A stretch of 64,000 nucleotides of DNA, from assembly GCA_003864495.1 (NCBI GenBank), contig ML133454.1, forward strand, positions 3,383,442 through 3,447,441. The letters run 5' to 3'. Position 1 is the first letter of the stretch, and the number at the start of each line of letters is the position of its first letter. Of this stretch, positions 23,611-38,600 are shown in pieces. The DNA is from Nemopilema nomurai. Taxonomy: Eukaryota > Cnidaria > Scyphozoa > Rhizostomeae > Rhizostomatidae. Below the pieces are notes generated by a model that saw only the letters and a list, made by a program, of their open reading frames with translations, was not told where the DNA came from and did no database searches. A program made the translations under genes and the position numbers.

Positions 23611-26600
23611 TTTTTTTTGAGCCTTATGGTTTCATTACTTCAAATAAGAAAGAGAATTTTCACTTTATAGTCCATTTTATAAAAAGCATTTTTACGACAA
23701 AAAAGCAAGGCTATAGCCTTACCAAAATTATGATTTTCGATGGAAAAATTTTTGTTCAAAATCGGCCTGTTTCCTTATATTTGGTTTTTAAGCCTTATGG
23801 TTTCATTACTTCAACATAAGAAAGAGAATTTTCACTTTATAGTCCATTTTATAAAAAGCATTTTTACGACAAAAAAGCAAGGCTATAGCCTTACCAAAAT
23901 TATGATTTTCGATGGAAAAATTTTTGTTCAAAATCGGCCTGTTTCCTTATATTTGGTTTTTGAGCCTTATGGTTTCATTACTTCAACAATAAGAAAGAGA
24001 ATTTTCACTTTATAGTCCATTTTATAAAAAGCATTTTTACGACAAAAAAGCAAGGCTATAGCCTTACCAAAATTATGATTTTCGATGGAAAAATTTTTTG
24101 TTCAAAATCGGCCTGTTTCCTTATATTTGGTTTTTATGAGCCTTATGGTTTCATTACTTCAACAAAGAAAGATTTTCACTTTATAGTCCATTTTATAAAA
24201 AGCATTTTTACGACAAAAAAGCAAGGCTATAGCCTTACCAAAATTATGATTTTCGATGGAAAAATTTTTGTTCAAAATCGGCCTGTTTCCTTATATTTGG
24301 TTTTTATGAGCCTTATGGTTTCATTACTTCAACAATAAGAAAGAGAATTTTCACTTTATAGTCCATTTTATAAAAAGCATTTTTACGACAAAAAAGCAAG
24401 GCTATAGCCTTACCAAAATTATGATTTTCGATGGAAAAATTTTTGTTCAAAATCGGCCTGTTTCCTTATATTTGGTTTTTATGAGCCTTATGGTTTCATT
24501 ACTTCAATAGAAAGAGAATTTTCACTTTATAGTCCATTTTATAAAAAGCATTTTTACGACAAAAAAGCAAGGCTATAGCCTTACCAAAATTATGATTTTC
24601 GATGGAAAAATTTTTTGTTCAAAATCGGCCTGTTTCCTTATATTTGGTTTTTATGAGCCTTATGGTTTCATTACTTCAATAGAAAGAGAATTTTCACTTT
24701 ATAGTCCATTTTATAAAAAGCATTTTTACGACAAAAAAGCAAGGCTATAGCCTTACCAAAATTATGATTTTCGATGGAAAAATTTTTGTTCAAAATCGGC
24801 CTGTTTCCTTATATTTGGTTTTTAAGCCTTATGGTTTCATTACTTCAACAATAAGAAAGAGAATTTTCACTTTATAGTCCATTTTATAAAAAGCATTTTT
24901 ACGACAAAAAAGCAAGGCTATAGCCTTACCAAAATTATGATTTTCGATGGAAAAATTTTTGTTCAAAATCGGCCTGTTTCCTTATATTTGGTTTTTATGA
25001 GCCTTATGGTTTCATTACTTCAACAATAAGAAAGAGAATTTTCACTTTATAGTCCATTTTATAAAAAGCATTTTTACGACAAAAAAGCAAGGCTATAGCC
25101 TTACCAAAATTATGATTTTCGATGGAAAAATTTTTGTTCAAAATCGGCCTGTTTCCTTATATTTGGTTTTTATGAGCCTTATGGTTTCATTACTTCAAAT
25201 AAGAAAGAGAATTTTCACTTTATAGTCCATTTTATAAAAAGCATTTTTACGACAAAAAAGCAAGGCTATAGCCTTACCAAAATTATGATTTTCGATGGAA
25301 AAATTTTTTGTTCAAAATCGGCCTGTTTCCTTATATTTGGTTTTTATGAGCCTTATGGTTTCATTACTTCAACATAGTAAAGAGAATTTTCACTTTATAG
25401 TCCATTTTATAAAAGCATTTTTACGACAAAAAAGCAAGGCTATAGCCTTACCAAAATTATGATTTTCGATGGAAAAATTTTTGTTCAAAATCGGCCTGTT
25501 TCCTTATATTTGGTTTTTATGAGCCTTATGGTTTCATTACTTCAAGGATAGTAAAGAGAATTTTCACTTTATAGTCCATTTTATAAAAAGCATTTTTACG
25601 ACAAAAAAGCAAGGCTATAGCCTTACCAAAATTATGATTTTCGATGGAAAAATTTTTGTTCAAAATCAGCCTGTTTCCTTATATTTAGTTTTATGAGCCT
25701 TATGGTTTCATTACTTCAACAATAGAAAGAGAATTTTCACTTTATAGTCCATTTTATAAAAGCATTTTTACGACAAAAAAGCAAGGCTATAGCCTTACCA
25801 AAATTATGATTTTCGATGGAAAAATTTTTGTTCAAAATCGGCCTGTTTCCTTATATTTGGTTTTTATGAGCCTTATGGTTTCATTACTTCAACAATAAGA
25901 AAGAGAATTTTCACTTTATAGTCCATTTTATAAAAAGCATTTTTACGACAAAAAGCAAGGCTATAGCCTTACCAAAATTATGATTTTCGATGGAAAAATT
26001 TTTGGTTCAAAATCGACCTGTTTCCTTATATTTGGTTTTTATGAGCCTTATGGTTTCATTACTTCAAATAGAAAGAGAATTTTCACTTTATAGTCCATTT
26101 TATAAAAAGCATTTTTACGACAAAAAAGCAAGGCTATAGCCTTACCAAAATTATGATTTTCGATGGAAAAATTTTTTGTTCAAAATCGGCCTGTTTCCTT
26201 ATATTTGGTTTTTATGAGCCTTATGGTTTCATTACTTCAACATAGAAAGAGAATTTTCACTTTATAGTCCATTTTATAAAAGCATTTTTACGACAAAAAA
26301 GCAAGGCTATAGCCTTACCAAAATTATGATTTTCGATGGAAAAATTTTTGTTCAAAATCGGCCTGTTTCCTTATATTTGGTTTTTGAGCCTTATGGTTTC
26401 ATTACTTCAACATAGTAAAGAGAATTTTCACTTTATAGTCCATTTTATAAAAAGCATTTTTACGACAAAAAAGCAAGGCTATAGCCTTACCAAAATTATG
26501 ATTTTCGATGGAAAAATTTTTGTTCAAAATCGGCCTGTTTCCTTATATTTGGTTTTTATGAGCCTTATGGTTTCATTACTTCAATAAGAAAGAGAATTTT

Positions 26601-29600
26601 CACTTTATAGTCCATTTTATAAAAAGCATTTTTACGACAAAAAAGCAAGGCTATAGCCTTACCAAAATTATGATTTTCGATGGAAAAATTTTTGTTCAAA
26701 ATCGGCCTGTTTCCTTATATTTGGTTTTTATGACCTTATGGTTTCATTACTTCAAATAGAAAGAGAATTTTCACTTTATAGTCCATTTTATAAAAAGCAT
26801 TTTTACGACAAAAAAGCAAGGCTATAGCCTTACCAAAATTATGATTTTCGATGGAAAAATTTTTTGTTCAAAATCGGCCTGTTTCCTTATATTTGGTTTT
26901 TATGAGCCTTATGGTTTCATTACTTCAACAATAAGAAAGAGAATTTTCACTTTATAGTCCATTTTATAAAAAGCATTTTTACGACAAAAAAGCAAGGCTA
27001 TAGCCTTACCAAAATTATGATTTTCGATGGAAAAATTTTTGTTCAAAATCGGCCTGTTTTTTATGAGCCTTATGGTTTCATTACTTCAAATAGTAAAGAG
27101 AATTTTCACTTTATAGTCCATTTTATAAAAAGCATTTTTACGACAAAAAAGCAAGGCTATAGCCTTACCAAAATTATGATTTTCGATGGAAAAATTTTTT
27201 GTTCAAAATCGGCCTGTTTCCTTATATTTGGTTTTTATGAGCCTTATGGTTTCATTACTTCAAGGATAAGAAAGAGAATTTTCACTTTATAGTCCATTTT
27301 ATAAAAAGCATTTTTACGACAAAAAAGCAAGGCTATAGCCTTACCAAAATTATGATTTTCGATGGAAAAATTTTTTGTTCAAAATCGGCCTGTTTCCTTA
27401 TATTTGGTTTTTATGAGCCTTATGGTTTCATTACTTCAACAAGAAAGAGAATTTTCACTTTATAGTCCATTTTATAAAAAGCATTTTTACGACAAAAAAG
27501 CAAGGCTATAGCCTTACCAAAATTATGATTTTCGATGGAAAAATTTTTGTTCAAAATCGGCCTGTTTCCTTATATTTGGTTTTTATGAGCCTTATGGTTT
27601 CATTACTTCAAAATAGTAAAGAGAATTTTCACTTTATAGTCCATTTTATAAAAAGCATTTTTACGACAAAAAAGCAAGGCTATAGCCTTACCAAAATTAT
27701 GATTTTCGATGGAAAAATTTTTTGTTCAAAATCGGCCTGTTTCCTTATATTTGGTTTTTATGAGCCTTATGGTTTCATTACTTCAACATAGAAAGAGAAT
27801 TTTCACTTTATAGTCCATTTTATAAAAAGCATTTTTACGACAAAAAAGCAAGGCTATAGCCTTACCAAAATTATGATTTTCGATGGAAAAATTTTTTGTT
27901 CAAAATCGGCCTGTTTCCTTATATTTGGTTTTTATGAGCCTTATGGTTTCATTACTTCAACAATAAGAAAGAGAATTTTCACTTTATAGTCCATTTTATA
28001 AAAAGCATTTTTACGACAAAAAAGCAAGGCTATAGCCTTACCAAAATTATGATTTTCGATGGAAAAATTTTTGTTCAAAATCGGCCTGTTTCCTTATATT
28101 TGGTTTTTATGAGCCTTATGGTTTCATTACTTCAACAATAAGAAAGAGAATTTTCACTTTATAGTCCATTTTATAAAAAGCATTTTTACGACAAAAAAGC
28201 AAGGCTATAGCCTTACCAAAATTATGATTTTCGATGGAAAAATTTTTGTTCAAAATCGGCCTGTTTCCTTATATTTGGTTTTTATGAGCCTTATGGTTTC
28301 ATTACTTCAAATAGAAAGAGAATTTTCACTTTATAGTCCATTTTATAAAAAGCATTTTTACGACAAAAAAGCAAGGCTATAGCCTTACCAAAATTATGAT
28401 TTTCGATGGAAAAATTTTTTGTTCAAAATCGGCCTGTTTCCTTATATTTGGTTTTATGAGCCTTATGGTTTCATTACTTCAACAATAAGAAAGAGAATTT
28501 TCACTTTATAGTCCATTTTATAAAAAGCATTTTTACGACAAAAAAGCAAGGCTATAGCCTTACCAAAATTATGATTTTCGATGGAAAAATTTTTTGTTCA
28601 AAATCGGCCTGTTTCCTTATATTTGGTTTTTAAGCCTTATGGTTTCATTACTTCAACATAAGAAAGAGAATTTTCACTTTATAGTCCATTTTATAAAAAG
28701 CATTTTTACGACAAAAAAGCAAGGCTATAGCCTTACCAAAATTATGATTTTCGATGGAAAAATTTTTTGTTCAAAATCGGCCTGTTTCCTTATATTTGGT
28801 TTTTAAGCCTTATGGTTTCATTACTTCAATAATAAAGAGAATTTTCACTTTATAGTCCATTTTATAAAAAGCATTTTTACGACAAAAAAGCAAGGCTATA
28901 GCCTTACCAAAATTATGATTTTCGATGGAAAAATTTTTTGTTCAAAATCGGCCTGTTTCCTTATATTTGGTTTTATGAGCCTTATGGTTTCATTACTTCA
29001 ACAATAAGAAAGAGAATTTTCACTTTATAGTCCATTTTATAAAAAGCATTTTTACGACAAAAAAGCAAGGCTATAGCCTTACCAAAATTATGATTTTCGA
29101 TGGAAAAATTTTTGTTCAAAATCGGCCTGTTTCCTTATATTTGGTTTTTATGAGCCTTATGGTTTCATTACTTCAACAATAAGAAAGAGAATTTTCACTT
29201 TATAGTCCATTTTATAAAAAGCATTTTTACGACAAAAAAGCAAGGCTATAGCCTTACCAAAATTATGATTTTCGATGGAAAAATTTTTGTTCAAAATCGG
29301 CCTGTTTCCTTATATTTGGTTTTTATGAGCCTTATGGTTTCATTACTTCAACAATAAGAAAGAGAATTTTCACTTTATAGTCCATTTTATAAAAAGCATT
29401 TTTACGACAAAAAAGCAAGGCTATAGCCTTACCAAAATTATGATTTTCGATGGAAAAATTTTTGTTCAAAATCGGCCTGTTTCCTTATATTTGGTTTTTA
29501 AGCCTTATGGTTTCATTACTTCAACATAAGAAAGAGAATTTTCACTTTATAGTCCATTTTATAAAAAGCATTTTTACGACAAAAAAGCAAGGCTATAGCC

Positions 29601-32600
29601 TTACCAAAATTATGATTTTCGATGGAAAAATTTTTGTTCAAAATCGGCCTGTTTCCTTATATTTGGTTTTAAGCTTATGGTTTCATTACTTCAACAATAG
29701 AAAGAGAATTTTCACTTTATAGTCCATTTTATAAAAAGCATTTTTACGACAAAAAAGCAAGGCTATAGCCTTACCAAAATTATGATTTTCGATGGAAAAA
29801 TTTTTTGTTCAAAATCGGCCTGTTTCCTTATATTTGTTTTATGGTTTCATTACTTCAACATAGAAAGAGAATTTTCACTTTATAGTCCATTTTATAAAAA
29901 GCATTTTTACGACAAAAAAGCAAGGCTATAGCCTTACCAAAATTATGATTTTCGATGGAAAAATTTTTTGTTCAAAATCGGCCTGTTTCCTTATATTTGG
30001 TTTTTATGAGCCTTATGGTTTCATTACTTCAATAGTAAAGAGAATTTTCACTTTATAGTCCATTTTATAAAAAGCATTTTTACGACAAAAAAGCAAGGCT
30101 ATAGCCTTACCAAAATTATGATTTTCGATGGAAAAATTTTTTGTTCAAAATCGGCCTGTTTCCTTATATTTGGTTTTTATGAGCCTTATGGTTTCATTAC
30201 TTCAACAATAAGAAAGAGAATTTTCACTTTATAGTCCATTTTATAAAAAGCATTTTTACGACAAAAAAGCAAGGCTATAGCCTTACCAAAATTATGATTT
30301 TCGATGGAAAAATTTTTGTTCAAAATCGGCCTGTTTCCTTATATTTGGTTTTTATGAGCCTTATGGTTTCATTACTTCAACAATAAGAAAGAGAATTTTC
30401 ACTTTATAGTCCATTTTATAAAAAGCATTTTTACGACAAAAAAGCAAGGCTATAGCCTTACCAAAATTATGATTTTCGATGGAAAAATTTTTTGTTCAAA
30501 ATCGGCCTGTTTCCTTATATTTGGTTTTTATGAGCCTTATGGTTTCATTACTTCAATAAAAGAAAAGAATTTTCACTTTATAGTCCATTTTATAAAAAGC
30601 ATTTTTACGACAAAAAAGCAAGGCTATAGCCTTACCAAAATTATGATTTTCGATGGAAAAATTTTTGTTCAAAATCGGCCTGTTTCCTTATATTTGGTTT
30701 TTATGAGCCTTATGGTTTCATTACTTCAACAATAAGAAAGAGAATTTTCACTTTATAGTCCATTTTATAAAAGCATTTTTACGACAAAAAAGCAAGGCTA
30801 TAGCCTTACCAAAATTATGATTTTCGATGGAAAAATTTTTGTTCAAAATCGGCCTGTTTCCTTATATTTGGTTTTTATGAGCCTTATGGTTTCATTACTT
30901 CAACAAAAGAAAAATTTTCACTTTATAGTCCATTTTATAAAAAGCATTTTTACGACAAAAAAGCAAGGCTATAGCCTTACCAAAATTATGATTTTCGATG
31001 GAAAAATTTTTGTTCAAAATCGGCCTGTTTCCTTATATTTGGTTTTTATGATTAGCACTTATAGTATTTTTACTTTTCGAAAAAAGCAAGGCTATAGCCT
31101 TACCAAAATTATGATTTTCGATGGAAAAATTTTTTTCAAAATCGGCCTGTTTCCTTAATATTTGGTTTTTATGAGCCTTATGGTTTCATTACTTCAACAA
31201 AGAAAAAATTTTCACTTTATAGTCCATTTATAAAAGCATTTTTACGACAAAAAGCAAGGCTATAGCCTTACCAAAATTATGATTTTCGATGGAAAATTTT
31301 TTTTCAAAATCGGCCTGTTTCCTTATATTTGGTTTATGAGCCTTATGGTTTCATTACTTCAACAATAGAAAGAGAATTTTCACTTTATAGTCCATTTTAT
31401 AAAAAGCATTTTTACGACAAAAAAGCAAGGCTATAGCCTTACCAAATTATGATTTTCGATGGAAAAATTTTTGTTCAAAATCGGCCTGTTTCCTTATATT
31501 TGGTTTTATGAGCCTTATGGTTTCATTACTTCACAAGAAAGAGAATTTTCACTTTATAGTCCATTTTATAAAAAGCATTTTTACGACAAAAAGCAAGGCT
31601 ATAGCCTTACCAAAATTATGATTTTCGATGGAAAAATTTTTTGTTCAAAATCGGCCTGTTTCCTTATATTTGGTTTTTATTATGAGTCCTTTATGGCATT
31701 TTTACGACAAAAAAGCAAGGCTATAGCCTTACCAAAATTATGATTTTCGATGGAAAAATTTTTGTTCAAAATCGGCCTGTTTCCTTATATTTGGTTTTTA
31801 TGAGCCTTATGGTTTCATTACTTCAACAATAGAAAAGAGAATTTTCACTTTATAGTCCATTTTATAAAAGCATTTTTACGACAAAAAGCAAGGCTATAGC
31901 CTTACCAAAATTATGATTTTCGATGGAAAAATTTTTTGTTCAAAATCGGCCTGTTTCCTTATATTTGGTTTTTATGAGCCTTATGGTTTCATTACTTCAA
32001 CAAAGAAAAAAGTTTTCACTTTATAGTCCATTTTATAAAAGCATTTTTACGACAAAAAAGCAAGGCTATAGCCTTACCAAAATTATGATTTTCGATGGAA
32101 AAATTTTTGTTCAAAATCGGCCTGTTTCCTTATATTTGGTTTTTATGAGCCTTATGGTTTCATTACTTCAACAATAGAAAGAGAATTTTCACTTTATAGT
32201 CCATTTTATAAAAGCATTTTTACGACAAAAAAGCAAGGCTATAGCCTTACCAAAATTATGATTTTCGATGGAAAAATTTTTGTTCAAAATCGGCCTGTTT
32301 CCTTATATTTGGTTTTTATGAGCCTTATGGTTTCATTACTTCAAATAGAAAGAGAATTTTCACTTTATAGTCCATTTTATAAAAAGCATTTTTACGACAA
32401 AAAAGCAAGGCTATAGCCTTACCAAAATTATGATTTTCGATGGAAAAATTTTTTTCAAAATCGGCCTGTTTCCTTATATTTGGTTTTTATGAGCCTTATG
32501 GTTTCATTACTTCAACAAAGAAAAGAATTTTCACTTTATAGTCCATTTTATAAAAAGCATTTTTACGACAAAAAAGCAAGGCTATAGCCTTACCAAAATT

Positions 32601-35600
32601 ATGATTTTCGATGGAAAAATTTTTGTTCAAAATCGGCCTGTTTCCTTATATTTGGTTTTATGAGCCTTATGGTTTCATTACTTCAAATAAGAAAGAGAAT
32701 TTTCACTTTATAGTCCATTTTATAAAAAGCATTTTTACGACAAAAAAGCAAGGCTATAGCCTTACCAAAATTATGATTTTCGATGGAAAATTTTTGTTCA
32801 AAATCGGCCTGTTTCCTTATATTTGGTTTTTATGAGCCTTATGGTTTCATTACTTCAAATAGTAAAGAGAATTTTCACTTTATAGTCCATTTTAAAAAGC
32901 ATTTTTACGACAAAAAAGCAAGGCTATAGCCTTACCAAAATTATGATTTTCGATGGAAAAATTTTTTGTTCAAAATCGGCCTGTTTCCTTATATTTGGTT
33001 TTTATGAGCCTTATGGTTTCATTACTTCAACAATAGAAAGAGAATTTTCACTTTATAGTCCATTTTATAAAAAGCATTTTTACGACAAAAAAGCAAGGCT
33101 ATAGCCTTACCAAAATTATGATTTTCGATGGAAAAATTTTTGTTCAAAATCGGCCTGTTTCCTTATATTTGGTTTTTATGAGCCTTATGGTTTCATTACT
33201 TCAACATAAGAAAGAGAATTTTCACTTTATAGTCCATTTTATAAAAAGCATTTTTACGACAAAAAAGCAAGGCTATAGCCTTACCAAAATTATGATTTTC
33301 GATGGAAAAATTTTTGTTCAAAATCGGCCTGTTTCCTTATATTTGGTTTTTATGAGCCTTATGGTTTCATTACTTCAAATAGAAAGAGAATTTTCACTTT
33401 ATAGTCCATTTTATAAAAAGCATTTTTACGACAAAAAAGCAAGGCTATAGCCTTACCAAAATTATGATTTTCGATGGAAAAATTTTTTGTTCAAAATCGG
33501 CCTGTTTCCTTATATTTGGTTTTTATGAGCCTTATGGTTTCATTACTTCAACAATAAGAAAGAGAATTTTCACTTTATAGTCCATTTTATAAAAAGCATT
33601 TTTACGACAAAAAAGCAAGGCTATAGCCTTACCAAAATTATGATTTTCGATGGAAAAATTTTTTGTAAATCGGCCTGTTTCCTTATATTTGGTTTTATGA
33701 GCCTTATGGTTTCATTACTTCAAATAAGAAAGAGAATTTTCACTTTATAGTCCATTTTATAAAAAGCATTTTTACGACAAAAAAGCAAGGCTATAGCCTT
33801 ACCAAAATTATGATTTTCGATGGAAAAATTTTTGTTCAAAATCGGCCTGTTTCCTTATATTTGGTTTTTATGAGCCTTATGGTTTCATTACTTCAAATAG
33901 AAAGAGAATTTTCACTTTATAGTCCATTTTATAAAAAGCATTTTTACGACAAAAAAGCAAGGCTATAGCCTTACCAAAATTATGATTTTCGATGGAAAAA
34001 TTTTTTGTTCAAAATCGGCCTGTTTCCTTATATTTGGTTTTTATGAGCCTTATGGTTTCATTACTTCAACAATAAGAAAGAGAATTTTCACTTTATAGTC
34101 CATTTTATAAAAAGCATTTTTACGACAAAAAAGCAAGGCTATAGCCTTACCAAAATTATGATTTTCGATGGAAAAATTTTTGTTCAAAATCGGCCTGTTT
34201 CCTTATATTTGGTTTTTATGAGCCTTATGGTTTCATTACTTCAATAGTAAAGAGAATTTTCACTTTATAGTCCATTTTATAAAAAGCATTTTTACGACAA
34301 AAAAGCAAGGCTATAGCCTTACCAAAATTATGATTTTCGATGGAAAAATTTTTGTTCAAAATCGGCCTGTTTCCTTATATTTGGTTTTTATGAGCCTTAT
34401 GGTTTCATTACTTCAAAATAGTAAAGAGAATTTTCACTTTATAGTCCATTTTATAAAAGCATTTTTACGACAAAAAAGCAAGGCTATAGCCTTACCAAAA
34501 TTATGATTTTCGATGGAAAAATTTTGTTCAAAATCGGCCTGTTTCCTTATATTTGGTTTTATGAGCCTTATGGTTTCATTACTTCAAGGATAGTAAAGAG
34601 AATTTTCACTTTATAGTCCATTTTATAAAAAGCATTTTTACGACAAAAAAGCAAGGCTATAGCCTTACCAAAATTATGATTTTCGATGGAAAAATTTTTT
34701 GTTCAAAATCGGCCTGTTTCCTTATATTTGGTTTTATGAGCCTTATGGTTTCATTACTTCAACAATAAGAAAGAGAATTTTCACTTTATAGTCCATTTTA
34801 TAAAAAGCATTTTTACGACAAAAAAGCAAGGCTATAGCCTTACCAAAATTATGATTTTCGATGGAAAAATTTTTGTTCAAAATCGGCCTGTTTCCTTATA
34901 TTTGGTTTTTATGAGCCTTATGGTTTCATTACAACAAATAGAAAGAGAATTTTCACTTTATAGTCCATTTTATAAAAAGCATTTTTACGACAAAAAAGCA
35001 AGGCTATAGCCTTACCAAAATTATGATTTTCGATGGAAAAATTTTTGTTCAAAATCGGCCTGTTTCCTTATATTTGGTTTTTATGAGCCTTATGGTTTCA
35101 TTACTTCAACAATAAGAAAGAGAATTTTCACTTTATAGTCCATTTTATAAAAAGCATTTTTACGACAAAAAAGCAAGGCTATAGCCTTACCAAAATTATG
35201 ATTTTCGATGGAAAAATTTTTGTTCAAAATCGGCCTGTTTCCTTATTTGGTTTTTATGAGCCTTATGGTTTCATTACTTCAAAATAGAAAGAGAATTTTC
35301 ACTTTATAGTCCATTTTATAAAAAGCATTTTTACGACAAAAAAGCAAGGCTATAGCCTTACCAAAATTATGATTTTCGATGGAAAAATTTTTTGTTCAAA
35401 ATCGGCCTGTTTCCTTATATTTGGTTTTTATGAGCCTTATGGTTTCATTACTTCAAATAGAAAGAGAATTTTCACTTTATAGTCCATTTTATAAAAAGCA
35501 TTTTTACGACAAAAAAGCAAGGCTATAGCCTTACCAAAATTATGATTTTCGATGGAAAAATTTTTTGTTCAAAATCGGCCTGTTTCCTTATATTTGGTTT

Positions 35601-38600
35601 TTATGAGCCTTATGGTTTCATTACTTCAAGGATAGTAAAGAGAATTTTCACTTTATAGTCCATTTTATAAAAAGCATTTTTACGACAAAAAAGCAAGGCT
35701 ATAGCCTTACCAAAATTATGATTTTCGATGGAAAAATTTTTGTTCAAAATCGGCCTGTTTCCTTATATTTGGTTTTTATGAGCCTTATGGTTTCATTACT
35801 TCAACAATAAGAAAGAGAATTTTCACTTTATAGTCCATTTTATAAAAAGCATTTTTACGACAAAAAAGCAAGGCTATAGCCTTACCAAAATTATGATTTT
35901 CGATGGAAAAATTTTTTGTTCAAAATCGGCCTGTTTCCTTATATTTGGTTTAGAGCCTTATGGTTTCATTACTTCAAATAGAAAGAGAATTTTCACTTTA
36001 TAGTCCATTTTATAAAAAGCATTTTTACGACAAAAAAGCAAGGCTATAGCCTTACCAAAATTATGATTTTCGATGGAAAAATTTTTGTTCAAAATCGGCC
36101 TGTTTCCTTATATTTGGTTTTTATGAGCCTTATGGTTTCATTACTTCAACAATAAGAAAGAGAATTTTCACTTTATAGTCCATTTTAAAAAAGCATTTTT
36201 ACGACAAAAAAGCAAGGCTATAGCCTTACCAAAATTATGATTTTCGATGGAAAAATTTTTTGTTCAAAATCGGCCTGTTTCCTTATATTTGGTTTTTAGA
36301 CTTATGGTTTCATTACTTCAACAATAAGAAAGAGAATTTTCACTTTATAGTCCATTTTATAAAAAGCATTTTTACGACAAAAAAGCAAGGCTATAGCCTT
36401 ACCAAAATTATGATTTTCGATGGAAAAATTTTTTGTTCAAAATCGGCCTGTTTCCTTATATTTGGTTTATGAGCCTTATGGTTTCATTACTTCAAGGATA
36501 GAAAGAGAATTTTCACTTTATAGTCCATTTTATAAAAAGCATTTTTACGACAAAAAAGCAAGGCTATAGCCTTACCAAAATTATGATTTTCGATGGAAAA
36601 ATTTTTTGTTCAAAATCGGCCTGTTTCCTTATATTTGGTTTTTATGACTTATGGTTTCATTACTTCAATATAAAGAAGAATTTTCACTTTATAGTCCATT
36701 TTATAAAAAGCATTTTTACGACAAAAAAGCAAGGCTATAGCCTTACCAAAATTATGATTTTCGATGGAAAAATTTTTTGTTCAAAATCGGCCTGTTTCCT
36801 TATATTTGGTTTTTATGAGCCTTATGGTTTCATTACTTCAACAATAAGAAAGAGAATTTTCACTTTATAGTCCATTTTATAAAAAGCATTTTTACGACAA
36901 AAAAGCAAGGCTATAGCCTTACCAAAATTATGATTTTCGATGGAAAAATTTTTTGTTCAAAATCGGCCTGTTTCCTTATATTTGGTTTTTATGAGCCTTA
37001 TGGTTTCATTACTTCAGGATAGTAAAGAGAATTTCACTTTATAGTCCATTTTATAAAAAGCATTTTTACGACAAAAAAGCAAGGCTATAGCCTTACCAAA
37101 ATTATGATTTTCGATGGAAAAATTTTTTGTTCAAAATCGGCCTGTTTCCTTATATTTGGTTTTTATGAGCCTTATGGTTTCATTACTTCAACAATAAGAA
37201 AGAGAATTTTCACTTTATAGTCCATTTTATAAAAAGCATTTTTACGACAAAAAAGCAAGGCTATAGCCTTACCAAAATTATGATTTTCGATGGAAAAATT
37301 TTTGTTCAAAATCGGCCTGTTTCCTTATATTTGGTTTTTATGAGCCTTATGGTTTCATTACTTCAACAATAAGAAAGAGAATTTTCACTTTATAGTCCAT
37401 TTTATAAAAAGCATTTTTACGACAAAAAAGCAAGGCTATAGCCTTACCAAAATTATGATTTTCGATGGAAAAATTTTTTGTTCAAAATCGGCCTGTTTCC
37501 TTATATTTGGTTTTTATGAGCCTTATGGTTTCATTACTTCAACAATAAGAAAGAGAATTTTCACTTTATAGTCCATTTTATAAAAAGCATTTTTACGACA
37601 AAAAAGCAAGGCTATAGCCTTACCAAAATTATGATTTTCGATGGAAAAATTTTTTGTTCAAAATCGGCCTGTTTCCTTATATTTGGTTTTTAAGCCTTAT
37701 GGTTTCATTACTTCAAATAGAAAGAGAATTTTCACTTTATAGTCCATTTTATAAAAAGCATTTTTACGACAAAAAAGCAAGGCTATAGCCTTACCAAAAT
37801 TATGATTTTCGATGGAAAAATTTTTGTTCAAAATCGGCCTGTTTCCTTATATTTGGTTTTTATGAGCCTTATGGTTTCATTACTTCAACAATAAAGAGAA
37901 TTTTCACTTTATAGTCCATTTTATAAAAAGCATTTTTACGACAAAAAAGCAAGGCTATAGCCTTACCAAAATTATGATTTTCGATGGAAAAATTTTTGTT
38001 CAAAATCGGCCTGTTTCCTTATATTTGGTTTTTATGAGCCTTATGGTTTCATTACTTCAACATAGTAAAGAGAATTTTCACTTTATAGTCCATTTTATAA
38101 AAAGCATTTTTACGACAAAAAAGCAAGGCTATAGCCTTACCAAAATTATGATTTTCGATGGAAAAATTTTTGTTCAAAATCGGCCTGTTTCCTTATATTT
38201 GGTTTTTATGAGCCTTATGGTTTCATTACTTCAAATAGTAAAGAGAATTTTCACTTTATAGTCCATTTTATAAAAAGCATTTTTACGACAAAAAAGCAAG
38301 GCTATAGCCTTACCAAAATTATGATTTTCGATGGAAAAATTTTTGTTCAAAATCGGCCTGTTTCCTTATATTTGGTTTTTATGAGCCTTATGGTTTCATT
38401 ACTTCAACAATAAGAAAGAGAATTTTCACTTTATAGTCCATTTTATAAAAAGCATTTTTACGACAAAAAAGCAAGGCTATAGCCTTACCAAAATTATGAT
38501 TTTCGATGGAAAAATTTTTGTTCAAAATCGGCCTGTTTCCTTATATTTGGTTTTTATGAGCCTTATGGTTTCATTACTTCAACAATAAGAAAGAGAATTT

